Positions 18,557 through 28,151 of a DNA stretch of 64,000 nt are shown here, one piece after another; positions within the stretch are counted from its first letter, which is position 1; each line of letters opens with the position of its first letter. The notes beneath the pieces are model-generated. The model worked only from the letters and a program-made list of their open reading frames with translations, was not told the DNA's origin and made no database searches. The stretch is from contig NC_014228.1 of assembly GCF_000252955.1 (NCBI RefSeq), positions 620,001-684,000 on the forward strand. The letters are read 5' to 3'. The DNA comes from Xenorhabdus nematophila ATCC 19061. Its GTDB lineage: Bacteria; Pseudomonadota; Gammaproteobacteria; Enterobacterales; Enterobacteriaceae. The position numbers and the translations under genes were made by a program.

Positions 18557-20191
18557 ATGAAGAAAATCATGTCGGGTTTATTTAAAAACAAACTCACCCA
18601 AATCCTTACCTGTTCGATGGGAATACTATTAACAAATATAACACCCTCTTATGCTGCCGTCGTTCCGCCGGGCACACAATTGGCTGATAAACAGGAAATA
18701 GTGCGTAACAACGGTACATTTCCTGCCTCTCTGGATGTCCATAAAGTAGAAAGTAACGTTGAACTGAATATTATCCATGATTTTTTTGATGGCTTGGTCT
18801 ACACCGATAATAAAGGCAAGGTGATTCCCCGTTTGGCGGAACGTTGGGAAACCAGTGATAACCAAACGTGGATCTTTCATCTAAGAAAAGGTGTGAAATG
18901 GTCAGATGGCACACCGATTACCGCCCATGATGTGGTATTCAGCTGGCGGCGTCTGCTTGATCCGGAAATAGGATCGCCCTATGGCAGTTATCTTGGCACT
19001 GCCCATGTCGTGAATGCAAACGAGATAATGTCAGGCAAGAAGAAAGCGGAAGAACTCGGTGTTAAAGCACTGGATAATTCCACTCTGGAAGTCAAACTCG
19101 ATAAGCCCGTCGCCTATTTCTTGCAGATGTTAACCCATCCGGTTTTAGTGCCAATCAGTGAAAAGGTTGTCCAAAAACAGGGCAATAAATGGACGCATCC
19201 TGATACTTTTGTGGGCAGTGGCGCATTCACATTGTCCGAATGGAAAGTAAATGAACACGTGATAGGCGTCAGGAATACCCACTATTGGGATAATACAAAT
19301 ACAGTGATCAATAAAGTCACTTATCTTGCCCTCGTATCGGAAAAATCAGATTTAAACCGTTACCTCGCCGGGGAAATCGACATTACTCACTCTATTCCTC
19401 TGGATTCTTTTGCCTCATTAAAGAAAACGTTGGGCGATCAGGTTCATATTGATCCGATGTTAAGTACCTATTATTACGCCTTCAATACCAAAAAGCCGCC
19501 ATTTGATGATGTCAGAGTCAGGAAGGCATTAAGTCTGGCTATAGACAGAAAAGTGATCGCTGAAAAAGTATTGGGAATGGGGCAACTGCCCGCTTACCAT
19601 GTTCTTCCGCCCAATATTGGCGGGATCACATTAACGCCACCAGAATTTGCATCATGGACACAGGCACAGCGGATTCAAAAAGCCGAAGAACTCCTGAATG
19701 AAGCGGGTTTTAACGAGAAAAATCCGCTTAAATTTGACTTGCTTTACAACACAAGGGAATCACATAAAAAACTGGCCATTGCCGTCTCTTCAATGTGGAA
19801 ACAGAACCTCGGTGTTCAGGCCAGCTTACAAAACCAAGAATGGAAAGTGATGCTGGATAATATGCACCAGAACAAATTCGATGTTGTCAGATACGCATGG
19901 ACAGCGGATTACAACAGCCCGATGTCTTTCCTGGATACCTTCCTGACAGGAAGCAGCCATAACATACCGCAATATTCTAACAGTGATTTCGACCAGATGG
20001 TGATTAAAGCCGGTGAAACCAATGATACGGCTTATTACCAGAAAGCGATGGATATTCTCAATCATGAAATGCCGATAATTCCTGTTTATTATTATGTCAT
20101 TAATCACATGATAAAACCGTATGTGGGTGGGGTGTATGTAAGCCCAATGGATTATATTTCTACAAAAGATCTCTATATTATTAAGCATTAG
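18557..20191 (+). CDS. oppA: OppA-type periplasmic oligopeptide-binding protein, second copy
   Basis: A 544-residue paralogue of the preceding gene, similar along its whole length (same motifs: ADKQEIVRNNGTFPASLDVHK, WIFHLRKGVKWSDGTPITAHDVVFSW, DDVRVRKALSLAIDR, KDLYIIKH). The start at 18557 is chosen because GGAG lies 9 bases upstream; the ATG at 18542 would contain that site. The signal peptide ends SYA before AVVPPG. Tandem divergence suggests different peptide preferences. Such duplicated orphan binding proteins are common in enterobacteria that scavenge host peptides; ligands cannot be inferred from the sequence. Confidence 0.92.
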   Translation: MKKIMSGLFKNKLTQILTCSMGILLTNITPSYAAVVPPGTQLADKQEIVRNNGTFPASLDVHKVESNVELNIIHDFFDGLVYTDNKGKVIPRLAERWETSDNQTWIFHLRKGVKWSDGTPITAHDVVFSWRRLLDPEIGSPYGSYLGTAHVVNANEIMSGKKKAEELGVKALDNSTLEVKLDKPVAYFLQMLTHPVLVPISEKVVQKQGNKWTHPDTFVGSGAFTLSEWKVNEHVIGVRNTHYWDNTNTVINKVTYLALVSEKSDLNRYLAGEIDITHSIPLDSFASLKKTLGDQVHIDPMLSTYYYAFNTKKPPFDDVRVRKALSLAIDRKVIAEKVLGMGQLPAYHVLPPNIGGITLTPPEFASWTQAQRIQKAEELLNEAGFNEKNPLKFDLLYNTRESHKKLAIAVSSMWKQNLGVQASLQNQEWKVMLDNMHQNKFDVVRYAWTADYNSPMSFLDTFLTGSSHNIPQYSNSDFDQMVIKAGETNDTAYYQKAMDILNHEMPIIPVYYYVINHMIKPYVGGVYVSPMDYISTKDLYIIKH

Positions 20192-20200
20192 AAAACTCAC

Positions 20201-20224
20201 CGGAGCCTGATAATACAGGCTCCG
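20201..20224 (+). terminator. Hairpin after the second oppA-like gene
   Basis: A perfect 9-bp stem CGGAGCCTG / CAGGCTCCG with a 6-base loop, ten bases after the stop codon. The downstream tract is not U-rich, so termination may need Rho or the hairpin may protect the 3' end. Confidence 0.55.
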
Positions 20225-20265
20225 ATAACAGAATTCATTAAGTTAATAGGATTGTTATTTGAAAA

Positions 20266-20358
20266 AATAATTATGAAGAAGTGAATTATGTCGATGGATT
20301 TTTAGTCACCCCAACAGGATATGTATCGACAAAAGACCTTTACATTATTGAGCACTAA
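20266..20358 (+). pseudogene. C-terminal remnant of a third oppA-like gene
   Basis: The frame through 20281-20358 reads NYVDGFLVTPTGYVSTKDLYIIEH then TAA. It aligns with the last residues of the two complete genes just upstream (YVGGVYVSPMDYISTKDLYIIKH in the second). No other part of a third gene is seen. It is the tail left by deletion within a tandem array, or the residue of unequal recombination. Confidence 0.8.
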
Positions 20359-20380
20359 ATAGTTAGGTATAAATGATTAA

Positions 20381-20413
20381 CGACTTATCTGGCAGATATT
20401 GCCAGATAAGTCG
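20381..20413. terminator. Long perfect hairpin between convergent genes
   Basis: A 14-bp perfect stem CGACTTATCTGGCA / TGCCAGATAAGTCG with a 5-base loop lies between the oppA remnant (+) and the NSS transporter (-). Its position suggests a bidirectional transcription barrier. T runs are weak on both sides. Confidence 0.6.
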
Positions 20414-20465
20414 ATGCTACTATGCAGTGGAACAGTCTGTTGTTAATCGTTTTATTACAACAAAA

Positions 20466-21779
20466 TCAGATAAGTCCGTGTACCAGAATAATACCAATAC
20501 AAGCCGGGCCTATATATCGCCAGGTAAGTAATAAGCACTTACGGTATAATGGTGAAATGTTATCAGGTATTAATGCAATTGCTTTAGGTGACCAACCAAA
20601 TACTAAGCAAATTATAATTCCCGACAGAGGCATCAAAATATTTGAGGTAATAAAATCCAAAATATCAAAAATGTTTTTGCCACCCAATGTCAAACCACTT
20701 AATGCGCCAAAGGATAAGGATACCGGCATTCCCATTAACATAATCGATAATGTAACAATTAAGCCGGCTTTACGACGCGACCAATGAAAACGAGACTGTA
20801 CATAAGCGACAATGTGTTCAAGTAATGAAATCGATGAAGTCAATGCTGCCATTAATAATAATACAAAAAAAGTAATTGCCCAGATCGTCCCACCCGGTAA
20901 ATGAGCAAAGTAAATAGGCATTGTCATAAATGTTAAACCCGGGCCCGCATTAGGTGCTAACCCTGCTGCGGTCAGGGCAGGGAAAATCATCAGTCCGGCC
21001 AACACGCATACAAGACAAGACAAGATAACAACCCAGACACTAGAACGGCCAATGCCTTTATTATTTGGCAAATAGGCACTATAAGTAACATGTATCCCTA
21101 AACCGATAGACAGGGAAAAAAATGCTAAGCCTAATGCGTCCAAAATTCCTTTGCCAGTTAAGCTATCGAAATCAGGATATAAAAACATTTTCAATCCTGC
21201 TGATGAACCGGGCAAACGAATGCCAATAATGATTAAGACAATCATGATCACAATGAGCAGTGGCATCATGATTTTTCCTGCTTTTTCAAGCCCTTTCTGT
21301 ACACCGGCTAAAACCACAATACAAGTTAAGCTCGCAAATACTAAGTGTGTAACTATCGGCCACCAAGGGTTGCTAATGAAATTGGTAAAAATAGCAGTCA
21401 GTTGATTACTGTCCGTAATATTCAGTTCTCCAGCGGCAGCCATCGCAACATAACCAATCGTCCAACCACCGACTACACTATAAAAACTGTAAATACACCA
21501 TGAGCTGAAGATCCCAATGAGCCCAACTATCCCCCAGTGCTTACCCAATAATTTTTTAAACGCATTTACCGCTCCTTCATTAGTGCTGCTTCCCAGTAAG
21601 TTTTCAGCCATCAATACAGCTAATCCAATGACGAAACTGAACAATAAAAAAACGATAAGAAATGCACCACCGCCATTTGTTGCAGTGACATAAGAAAATT
21701 TCCAGATAGCGCCGATGCCGATCGCTGAACCTGCTGCGGCTAATATATGGCCAAAACGAGAAGTCCATTGTTGGCTCAT
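20466..21779 (-). CDS. Sodium:neurotransmitter symporter (NSS/SNF) family transporter
   Basis: A 437-residue membrane protein with about 11 helices, the length of bacterial Tyt1/LeuT-like symporters. The TM1 signature is recognisable as SAIGIGAIWKFSYVTATNGGGAF. A second conserved region is SIGLGIHVTYSAYL. Members move amino acids into the cell with sodium. ATAGGGAG precedes the ATG by 6 bases. About 210 bases upstream on the same strand lie a short leucine-rich ORF and a terminator/antiterminator pair, so expression may be attenuated by charged leucine tRNA, which would suggest leucine or a related amino acid as substrate. That last step is inference. Confidence 0.9.
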   Translation of the reverse strand: MSQQWTSRFGHILAAAGSAIGIGAIWKFSYVTATNGGGAFLIVFLLFSFVIGLAVLMAENLLGSSTNEGAVNAFKKLLGKHWGIVGLIGIFSSWCIYSFYSVVGGWTIGYVAMAAAGELNITDSNQLTAIFTNFISNPWWPIVTHLVFASLTCIVVLAGVQKGLEKAGKIMMPLLIVIMIVLIIIGIRLPGSSAGLKMFLYPDFDSLTGKGILDALGLAFFSLSIGLGIHVTYSAYLPNNKGIGRSSVWVVILSCLVCVLAGLMIFPALTAAGLAPNAGPGLTFMTMPIYFAHLPGGTIWAITFFVLLLMAALTSSISLLEHIVAYVQSRFHWSRRKAGLIVTLSIMLMGMPVSLSFGALSGLTLGGKNIFDILDFITSNILMPLSGIIICLVFGWSPKAIALIPDNISPLYRKCLLLTWRYIGPACIGIILVHGLI

Positions 21780-21931
21780 GCTAAACTCCCTATAGTTAAG
21801 GCGTTAGCACAGATATTTGAACAAACAGAATAACCAAATTCTTGGTTAGAACGAATATTGAAGAGAATGCTGGATATAGTAAAAAACGTCACGAGGAACT
21901 CCGGTTAAAAAAAGTTCCACCAGCAGGTTAC

Positions 21932-21961
21932 ATATATAAAAAGCCACCTGGCTGGTGGCTT
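21932..21961 (-). terminator. Intrinsic terminator in the NSS transporter leader (attenuator)
   Basis: On the minus strand AAGCCACC-AGCCA-GGTGGCTT forms an 8-bp stem followed by a TTTTTATAT tract, a classical Rho-independent terminator, 150 bases before the transporter start. The left arm AGCCACC can instead pair with GGTGGCT at 21984-21990, just upstream on the transcript, giving a mutually exclusive antiterminator. Confidence 0.8.
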
Positions 21962-21992
21962 GATAAGTAAAACAGATAAACGCAGCCACCCA

Positions 21993-22061
21993 TTAAAATA
22001 GTCGGTTTAGGCTTAGTAGGAAATTCACAATTGCGCTCATAGCTCTGTTCTCGATGTTCAT
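21993..22061 (-). CDS. Candidate leader peptide rich in leucine CUA codons
   Basis: A short frame of 22 codons (15 if the internal ATG at 22040 is used) ends ...NFLLSLNRLF. All four leucines are encoded by CTA, a rare codon in enterobacteria, and they fall within the last eight codons. The stop TAA is followed after two bases by GGGTGGCT, the antiterminator arm. Ribosome-binding signals are weak for both ATGs. An alternative reading is that the region is a non-coding leader or a small RNA ending at the terminator. The combination of clustered identical rare codons, a stop codon abutting the antiterminator arm and a terminator makes attenuation plausible. Confidence 0.55.
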   Translation of the reverse strand: MNIENRAMSAIVNFLLSLNRLF

Positions 22062-22096
22062 GATTTAATCATAACTCTCAGGTTGTCAGGCAAAAA

Positions 22097-22111
22097 TTAG
22101 GTTGTTCCTAA
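22097..22111. promoter_or_regulatory. Short dyad upstream of the NSS leader
   Basis: TTAGG-TTGTT-CCTAA is a perfect 5-bp dyad about 40-50 bases upstream of the leader ORF. A TATGAT sequence (minus strand, near 22067-22072) could be the -10 box of the leader promoter, which would place the dyad near the -35 region. Operator function is speculative. Confidence 0.3.
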
Positions 22112-22186
22112 CAATTCGTCGCTATTCTATAGCATAAAAATAATAGTGAAACCACATTAACCGCTTAATCGTTTAATTTTCCGTGA

Positions 22187-25100
22187 TTAAATCCTAAATT
22201 CAGGTGCTAGTTGACTGCATCCCAGCCCGTTCTTTTTTTCTACTTTTATCTGAACCGGAATGCGCTCTTTCAATGCTTCTACATGACTGATTATCCCAAT
22301 GGTTTTTCCTGACGCATTGAGGTGATCCAAAGCATCTAAAGCGATATCGAGGGTTTCAGCATCAAGTGTGCCAAAACCTTCATCAAGGAACAGGGATTCT
22401 ATTTGTGTTTTATTACTCACCAAATCAGACAAAGCGAGCGCAAGCGCAAGGCTGACAAGAAAACTTTCCCCGCCGGAAAGCGTTTTGGTATCCCGAATGG
22501 CATCCGCTTGCCAGGTATCAACAACCTGTAATTCCAGACTGCCATCGTCTTTACGCTGCAAGTAGTAGCGTTTGTGTAATTTTTCCAGCCGGATATTCGC
22601 CAGATGTACGAGATGATCCAATGTCAGTCCTTGGGCAAAACGGCGGAATTTAGCCCCGTCAGCGGAACCAATCAGATTGTTGAGATAACTCCAGTCATCA
22701 TAGTTTTGTTGTGAGAGGGCAATCTGTGCCAGTAATGTCTGTTGTTGCTGGCGGCGGTTTGTATCGCTGTTCAGTACGGTTCTGACTTCACCTTGTTGTT
22801 GGTTATTGTATTTAAGCTTAGTCTCAGCACTGGTTAATTCGGCTGAAAGTTGCGGAGGATCACGTGATTCAAGTAATTGTGGTTGCGTCTCGGTATGCCG
22901 CTGTAATGCCACTGCTGATTCATGATGCTTTGTTTGAGCCTGCAATTTTTGTTGTCCAAGTTTTCCTTGTAACTGTTGTAATTTTTCCCGCCGTTCAGGT
23001 TCTAATAAGGCATTCTCAAAAGATGATTGATCAGAAAAATTTTGTCGTTCCAATCCTGCTTGGAAGTGGCTGGCAGCAAGTTTGTAGTTTGCTTCGGCCG
23101 CGATACAACTTTTTTCAATTTCACTGGCAGCGCCAGTGAGTTGATTCATTTTATTTTGCAGCTCTTGCTGGTGGAGCACGGCTTGCTTGTAAGCAGCTTC
23201 CAGCTCATGGGACTTTTGTTGTAAGCCTTGACGAACATCAGTAACAGATTGTTCTCCAAATAAGTCCTTGCGCTCCTGACATGTTTTTTCCTGTAATTGT
23301 TTTTTCTGCTGTTGTTGCTCATTCAAGATATGAATCTGGGTTGCTAATCTATTTTTTTGTTTTTCCAGCTCATTCAGCTTGCTTTGTAAGGCTGCCTGTT
23401 CTTTCTGTAGTTGTTGCCATCTTTCGCGCGATTCATGGTAATTTTTTAATTCTTGTTCACGCTGAAACAGCCAATTTTCGGCTTCTTGATAAGCAGGCAA
23501 GGTAAAAGGTGTTGTCGTTAATTCGGTATTGAGTTGTTGTTCCGTTGCAGAATATTCGCTTTCTATTTGTTGGATTTCTGCCGTTTTTTCTGCCAATTGT
23601 TTCTGGGCTGAAACCTGCTTGAATTTTTCCAGTTCAATATTCTTTTCACATGCACTGTATTGTTCACGGTTGGAAGCCACTGATTTTTCTGCGGATTGGC
23701 AGGCTTTTTCTGCCTGTAAAAGGGCTTCCTGTTGCGTCAGGTGTTGTTGATTATCAGATTGCCTCTGGCTGATAAAATGGTTAACCAATTCTGTATCCAT
23801 CGGCAATTCTGTGGCCTGTAATTGTTGGCAATGATGGTGCCATTGTTTAACCAATTCGGCCAATCTAGCGCTCAATTGTACAACCTTTTGTTGTAGCTGT
23901 TCGCTATGTTGCTGCTGGGTTTGTTGTTTCTGTTGTAGGGTTGTGCGATTTTCTTGTAGTTGCTCAATCTGTTGGCGCAGGTTCTTCAGTCGTTCTTCTG
24001 ATTCTGGCAGAGCGATATTTTGATATTCGCTGATTAGAGGATGGTGAGTTGAACCGCAGAGAGGGCAGGATTCCCCTTCTTTTAATTGCGCCCGTTCTTT
24101 TTCCAGACTGGCAATCCTCTGCTCCAAACGAATGCGATTACTTAGGTCGTCATAGTGTTGCTGCTTTTCCGCTAATTGCTGAGTAAGAGCGATTATCTGA
24201 TCAGGTAAAGATTTTACCAATTCCTGTGATCGTAGTAATTGGGTTTGATCGTCATTAATCGAGATCTGTAGCTGTTGAATCTGAGGCAATAAGATCTCCA
24301 GCTTATTCTGTGATCCCAGCTTTTCCTGATAATTTACTAAATGATTCTGTAATTGCTCCAACGGGTGTTTTTTCTGTAAGGCCGCAAGTTGACTTTCAGC
24401 GGCAACAAGATTGCTGTGCAGTGCCTGGCTCAATTTTCTTTGCTTGGTGAGTTCCGCATCTAACGTATTTAAATACTCGGTTGTGCGGTTGATCTCCGTG
24501 GTAATTTGCTGGCTATTTTGTATCAGTTGATTGATTTTTGTTTGCCGCTCTTTCTGGCGGCTAAATAATTGCTTCCATTCAGGCAGTTTACTGTCCAAAT
24601 TTTGGTAATAGGGATGTTGCTCGTAGTAAGATTCCCGTTCTTTCTGTTCTTTGTGCAACGTCTCTGTCTGTTTCTGCGCAGCTTGGTATTGGGAATGAAG
24701 ATCAGAATATTCGCGGTTTTGCCCTGAAATTTCTTTCCCAAGTGCCAGAAGATCTTTCGCCTGAATATCAATCTTATGATCGAGCGGCATAATTTGCTCT
24801 AAGATGAGCTTTTCCTGCTGACTGTGATATTGCTGGTGTTCTCCCCGCGTTTTTTCCAATTGTGTAAGCTGTTGTTCGGTTGGACGAAGTAGTTCAAGCT
24901 GCTGCTGGCGTTCATTCTCTGTTTTTGTGCGCTGTTCAGTGAGTCGCTGTTTTTCATGAAGGCTGCGATTTTGTGCTTCCCACAACGGACGGATTTTTTC
25001 TGCGGGTTCGCTGACTGCAAGCTGTTGTAACTGAGGTTGTGCCTCTTGTATTGCAAGCTCAGATTGCTGCAAAAGTGATGTATTGTTTTCCAACGATTGC

Positions 25101-25867
25101 TGGAGTTCATTGCGTCTGGAAAACCACTGCTCAGCAGCTTGTAAGGCTTTAATTTGCTGGTTGAGCTGGATTTCTTCTGCAATAAGCTGTTGTTGCTGGT
25201 TTTGGTACGCTTGTTGCTGTTCTGGTGTGAGTAATTCAATGGAAGACGCTTTGGCCTGTTGAATATTCAGCTCTGACTGTGCCTCTTTATGCCGCTGATA
25301 AATTTCCTGGGACAGAATGCCGTAAATTTCTGTGCCTGTTAACTCTTCCAGTAGGTCTGCCCGATCTTTATCCTGAGCATTCAGGAATGCGGCAAACTCC
25401 CCCTGTGACAAGAGCATGGATTTGGTAAAACGGCTAAAGTCCAGACCGGTGATTTCGGCGATTTTCTCTTTTTTCTCTGGGAGCTTGTCGGCTAATATTT
25501 TTCCATCTTCTTTGAGTGCCAGTTCTCCTTTGGGTTGTTGGAGCTTGCCACCCGCCTGATCACGAGCACGTCGCTGGCTCCAGAATGCCCGATAAACGAT
25601 ACCTTTGACTTCGAACTCTACTTCTGCAAGGCATTCAGAGGTATGGCGGGTCATTAATTCATTCTGTGATCCGGAAATAGTCTTGAGCCGTGGTGTTTCA
25701 TGATACAGAGCGAGACAAATGGCATCCAGCAAGGACGTTTTGCCTGCGCCAGTTGAACCTGTAATGGCAAATAGCCCGTTGCTGGCAAAAGGTTCTGTCG
25801 TAAAGTCAATTTTCCATTCACCTTTCAGTGAATTGATATTTTTCAGCCGTAAGCTAAGAATTTTCAT
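22187..25867 (-). CDS. sbcC: Exonuclease SbcC (Rad50-like SMC ATPase subunit)
   Basis: A 1,226-residue protein with an SMC/Rad50 layout. The Walker A motif [14 protein letters not shown] lies near residue 37. Very long Gln/Glu-rich coiled coils surround a zinc-hook motif [10 protein letters not shown] near residue 605. The C-terminal signature [20 protein letters not shown] is followed by Walker [17 protein letters not shown]. With SbcD it cuts hairpins, palindromes and protein-blocked DNA ends. It lies downstream of sbcD with a 17-base gap, so the two are cotranscribed. The many palindromes in this window are the kind of substrate the complex acts on. Confidence 0.97.
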   Translation of the reverse strand: MKILSLRLKNINSLKGEWKIDFTTEPFASNGLFAITGSTGAGKTSLLDAICLALYHETPRLKTISGSQNELMTRHTSECLAEVEFEVKGIVYRAFWSQRRARDQAGGKLQQPKGELALKEDGKILADKLPEKKEKIAEITGLDFSRFTKSMLLSQGEFAAFLNAQDKDRADLLEELTGTEIYGILSQEIYQRHKEAQSELNIQQAKASSIELLTPEQQQAYQNQQQQLIAEEIQLNQQIKALQAAEQWFSRRNELQQSLENNTSLLQQSELAIQEAQPQLQQLAVSEPAEKIRPLWEAQNRSLHEKQRLTEQRTKTENERQQQLELLRPTEQQLTQLEKTRGEHQQYHSQQEKLILEQIMPLDHKIDIQAKDLLALGKEISGQNREYSDLHSQYQAAQKQTETLHKEQKERESYYEQHPYYQNLDSKLPEWKQLFSRQKERQTKINQLIQNSQQITTEINRTTEYLNTLDAELTKQRKLSQALHSNLVAAESQLAALQKKHPLEQLQNHLVNYQEKLGSQNKLEILLPQIQQLQISINDDQTQLLRSQELVKSLPDQIIALTQQLAEKQQHYDDLSNRIRLEQRIASLEKERAQLKEGESCPLCGSTHHPLISEYQNIALPESEERLKNLRQQIEQLQENRTTLQQKQQTQQQHSEQLQQKVVQLSARLAELVKQWHHHCQQLQATELPMDTELVNHFISQRQSDNQQHLTQQEALLQAEKACQSAEKSVASNREQYSACEKNIELEKFKQVSAQKQLAEKTAEIQQIESEYSATEQQLNTELTTTPFTLPAYQEAENWLFQREQELKNYHESRERWQQLQKEQAALQSKLNELEKQKNRLATQIHILNEQQQQKKQLQEKTCQERKDLFGEQSVTDVRQGLQQKSHELEAAYKQAVLHQQELQNKMNQLTGAASEIEKSCIAAEANYKLAASHFQAGLERQNFSDQSSFENALLEPERREKLQQLQGKLGQQKLQAQTKHHESAVALQRHTETQPQLLESRDPPQLSAELTSAETKLKYNNQQQGEVRTVLNSDTNRRQQQQTLLAQIALSQQNYDDWSYLNNLIGSADGAKFRRFAQGLTLDHLVHLANIRLEKLHKRYYLQRKDDGSLELQVVDTWQADAIRDTKTLSGGESFLVSLALALALSDLVSNKTQIESLFLDEGFGTLDAETLDIALDALDHLNASGKTIGIISHVEALKERIPVQIKVEKKNGLGCSQLAPEFRI

Positions 25868-25884
25868 GGGATAGGTTCTTCATG

Positions 25885-27102
25885 TTATTGCTGAGAAATA
25901 TCATCCAGCGTTTGCTTAAACAGAGTGGTCAGACGTTGTTTCTGCGCTATGTCGTCAATTTCTGCCAGTGCCAAACGTCGTTCAAAGACTTCATTCACAC
26001 TCAATTCAGTGAGGGTTTCTTTGTTTCTTTCAGCCAGTGACGATTGGCGGGTACTTTTTCTGCGGCGTAACAGAATGACTTCAACGGGCAGACCTTCACT
26101 CAGAATTTGGATGCGTTGTTGGATATCCGGTAGGTAATCTTGTGTCGCCACTTCAATATCCAACCAGACTGGGCGCTCTCCCTGATACTCTTTGAAAGCC
26201 TGTAATTGCTCTTTTATTTGCTTCAAATCGCCACGAATAATCTGCATGGGCTGATAACAAGGGATTGGCAAAAGCGTGATGCAATCCAGTTTGTCGGCCT
26301 TAAAGTCAGCTAAGCAGACACTTTTTTCCTGACCCACTTCGTCAAAACTCAGTGGAATGGGTGAACCACTGTAGCGAATATGTTCTGATTTTCCGACGAC
26401 TTGAGGACGATGGATATGCCCGAGTGCAATATAGTCGGCAGGTGGAAATGCCTGTACGGGAAAAGCATCCAGTGTGCCGATGTAAATATCGCGGACAGAG
26501 TCCGTGGTGGAAGCGCCTACGGTAGTGAGATGCCCTGTGGCAATAATCGGCAGTGGCTCACCCATTTTTTCTCGCAATGCGCAGGCTTGTTGATAGAGCT
26601 GGTGGTAGTGCTCAGTAATAGCCTCCTGTAGTGCTTGCTGTTTTTGAGTGCCAGACTGCCCGGCCTGACTGGTCATGATATCCCGCGGACGAAGGTAGGG
26701 AATTGCGCAGAGAATTGCCCCCGGTTTGCTATCCTTATTATTGAGTACCTTTATTTGCTGTTCTATTTCTGCGGTTTCGGCATTGGCAATCACCATCGTG
26801 TTCAGGTAAGAGAGCAGGGCTTTTGATTCATTGAGCATCGCGACGGAATCGTGGTTTCCGCCAAGAATGACAAGCTGGCAGCCTGTAGGCTGTAGCTCCA
26901 CAATGAATTTATTGTAAAGTTCACGTGCATAGCTTGGGGGAGAGCCGGTATCAAAAATATCGCCGGCAATAATTAAGGCATCAACCTGATGCTGCATGAT
27001 TTGTTCAATAATCCATTGTAGAAAATGCTTATGTTCTGCGGCGCGGTTTTTAGTAAAGAAATATTGGCCAAGATGCCAGTCGGATGTATGAATGATTTTC
27101 AT
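25885..27102 (-). CDS. sbcD: Exonuclease SbcD (Mre11-like nuclease subunit)
   Basis: A 405-residue metallophosphoesterase-type nuclease. The five metal-binding motifs are present: HTSDWHLGQ at the N-terminus, AGDIFDTGSP, GGNHDS, IATGHLT and LGHIHRPQ. The C-terminal part is the capping domain that contacts SbcC. It needs Mn2+ in characterised homologues. It is the first gene of the sbcD-sbcC unit, divergent from phoB. Confidence 0.97.
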   Translation of the reverse strand: MKIIHTSDWHLGQYFFTKNRAAEHKHFLQWIIEQIMQHQVDALIIAGDIFDTGSPPSYARELYNKFIVELQPTGCQLVILGGNHDSVAMLNESKALLSYLNTMVIANAETAEIEQQIKVLNNKDSKPGAILCAIPYLRPRDIMTSQAGQSGTQKQQALQEAITEHYHQLYQQACALREKMGEPLPIIATGHLTTVGASTTDSVRDIYIGTLDAFPVQAFPPADYIALGHIHRPQVVGKSEHIRYSGSPIPLSFDEVGQEKSVCLADFKADKLDCITLLPIPCYQPMQIIRGDLKQIKEQLQAFKEYQGERPVWLDIEVATQDYLPDIQQRIQILSEGLPVEVILLRRRKSTRQSSLAERNKETLTELSVNEVFERRLALAEIDDIAQKQRLTTLFKQTLDDISQQ

Positions 27103-27295
27103 TTTTTCTCACTTATGTCTGTGCTCTCTTAACCATGACAAGTGCCAATTATAATGAGTGCTTGAGAGATTTCCTGTGCAATTTTGCTTCCATGATCGAA
27201 TTTTCGAGCCGCTTTGCATTTTTAATGAAATATGACAACAGGGTCAGATTTTTCCTGCGAATCAGGTTTTAGCTTGATGATTGAGGTATAAGCGT

Positions 27296-27317
27296 TTTCA
27301 TAAAATTGTCATAAAAT
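27296..27317 (+). promoter_or_regulatory. Pho box upstream of phoB
   Basis: Two adjacent 11-bp direct repeats, TTTCATAAAAT and TGTCATAAAAT, match the tandem half-sites bound by PhoB (consensus CTGTCATAAAT-like). They lie 60-80 bases before the phoB start codon, the usual place for phosphate-starvation autoregulation. Confidence 0.85.
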
Positions 27318-27376
27318 TAATGCATCATGACATCAAGTGAATGTTGCTGGCTTCAATGATACAAGCAGGATCAACC

Positions 27377-28066
27377 ATGGTTAAACGTATTTTGGTAGTT
27401 GAAGATGAAGTACCGATCCGTGAAATGGTTTGTTTTGTACTCGAGCAAAACGGTTATCAGGCCATTGAGGCTGAAGATTATGATACGGCAATAAGACGGT
27501 TGTCGGAGCCTTATCCCGATTTGGTGTTGTTAGACTGGATGCTTCCCGGTGGTTCAGGGATACAGCTTATTAAACACATGAAGCGGGACCATAACACCAA
27601 AACGATCCCGGTTATTATGGTAACAGCACGTGCGGAAGAAGAAGACCGGGTGCGTGGGCTTGATGTCGGGGCAGATGACTATATCACTAAGCCTTTTTCA
27701 CCGAAGGAATTGATTGCTCGTGTTAAAGCTGTTCTTCGCAGAATTTCGCCTATGGAAGCAGAAGAGGTGATTAATATGGATGGGCTAATATTAGATCCAT
27801 CATCTCATCGTGTTTCCAGTCAGGGGCTGGATTTGAATATGGGGCCGACTGAGTTCAAACTTCTCCACTTTTTTATGACCCATCCAGAGCGGGTTTATAG
27901 CCGCGAGCAGTTACTCGATTATGTGTGGGGAACGAATGTGTATGTGGAAGATCGTACTGTTGATGTGCATATCCGGCGTTTACGTAAGGCATTAGAAGCC
28001 GGGAAGCACGATAAAATGGTACAAACGGTTCGTGGCACAGGGTACCGCTTTTCTACTCGTTATTAA
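27377..28066 (+). CDS. phoB: Phosphate regulon response regulator PhoB
   Basis: 229 residues from the ATG at 27377, as in Escherichia coli; an in-frame extension to 27341 lacks homology. The receiver domain has VEDE at the acidic pocket, the phosphoacceptor Asp of LLDWMLPGG near residue 53, the Thr/Ala of VTARAEEED and the Lys of ITKPFSP. The C-terminal winged helix has [25 protein letters not shown] and [12 protein letters not shown]. It activates genes for phosphate uptake under starvation. A Pho box lies upstream. Confidence 0.97.
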   Translation: MVKRILVVEDEVPIREMVCFVLEQNGYQAIEAEDYDTAIRRLSEPYPDLVLLDWMLPGGSGIQLIKHMKRDHNTKTIPVIMVTARAEEEDRVRGLDVGADDYITKPFSPKELIARVKAVLRRISPMEAEEVINMDGLILDPSSHRVSSQGLDLNMGPTEFKLLHFFMTHPERVYSREQLLDYVWGTNVYVEDRTVDVHIRRLRKALEAGKHDKMVQTVRGTGYRFSTRY

Positions 28067-28151
28067 TGTTTGAGCGACAACCGTCATGAAGTGATGGGTG
28101 GCGGATAATGGAAGTTTTGAGTAATCGTGTTTTCATGCCGGAGAAAATAGA

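Noticed and set aside
22040..22140. Known sRNA (SgrS, CyaR, MicA type) upstream of the NSS transporter
   Set aside because: No match to remembered sequences of these RNAs. A new sRNA ending at the terminator stays possible, but the leader-peptide arrangement explains more.
23000..25800. Glutamine-rich repeats in sbcC as a low-complexity anomaly
   Set aside because: Gln/Glu-rich heptads are the normal coiled coil of SbcC; the domain order and length fit the family.
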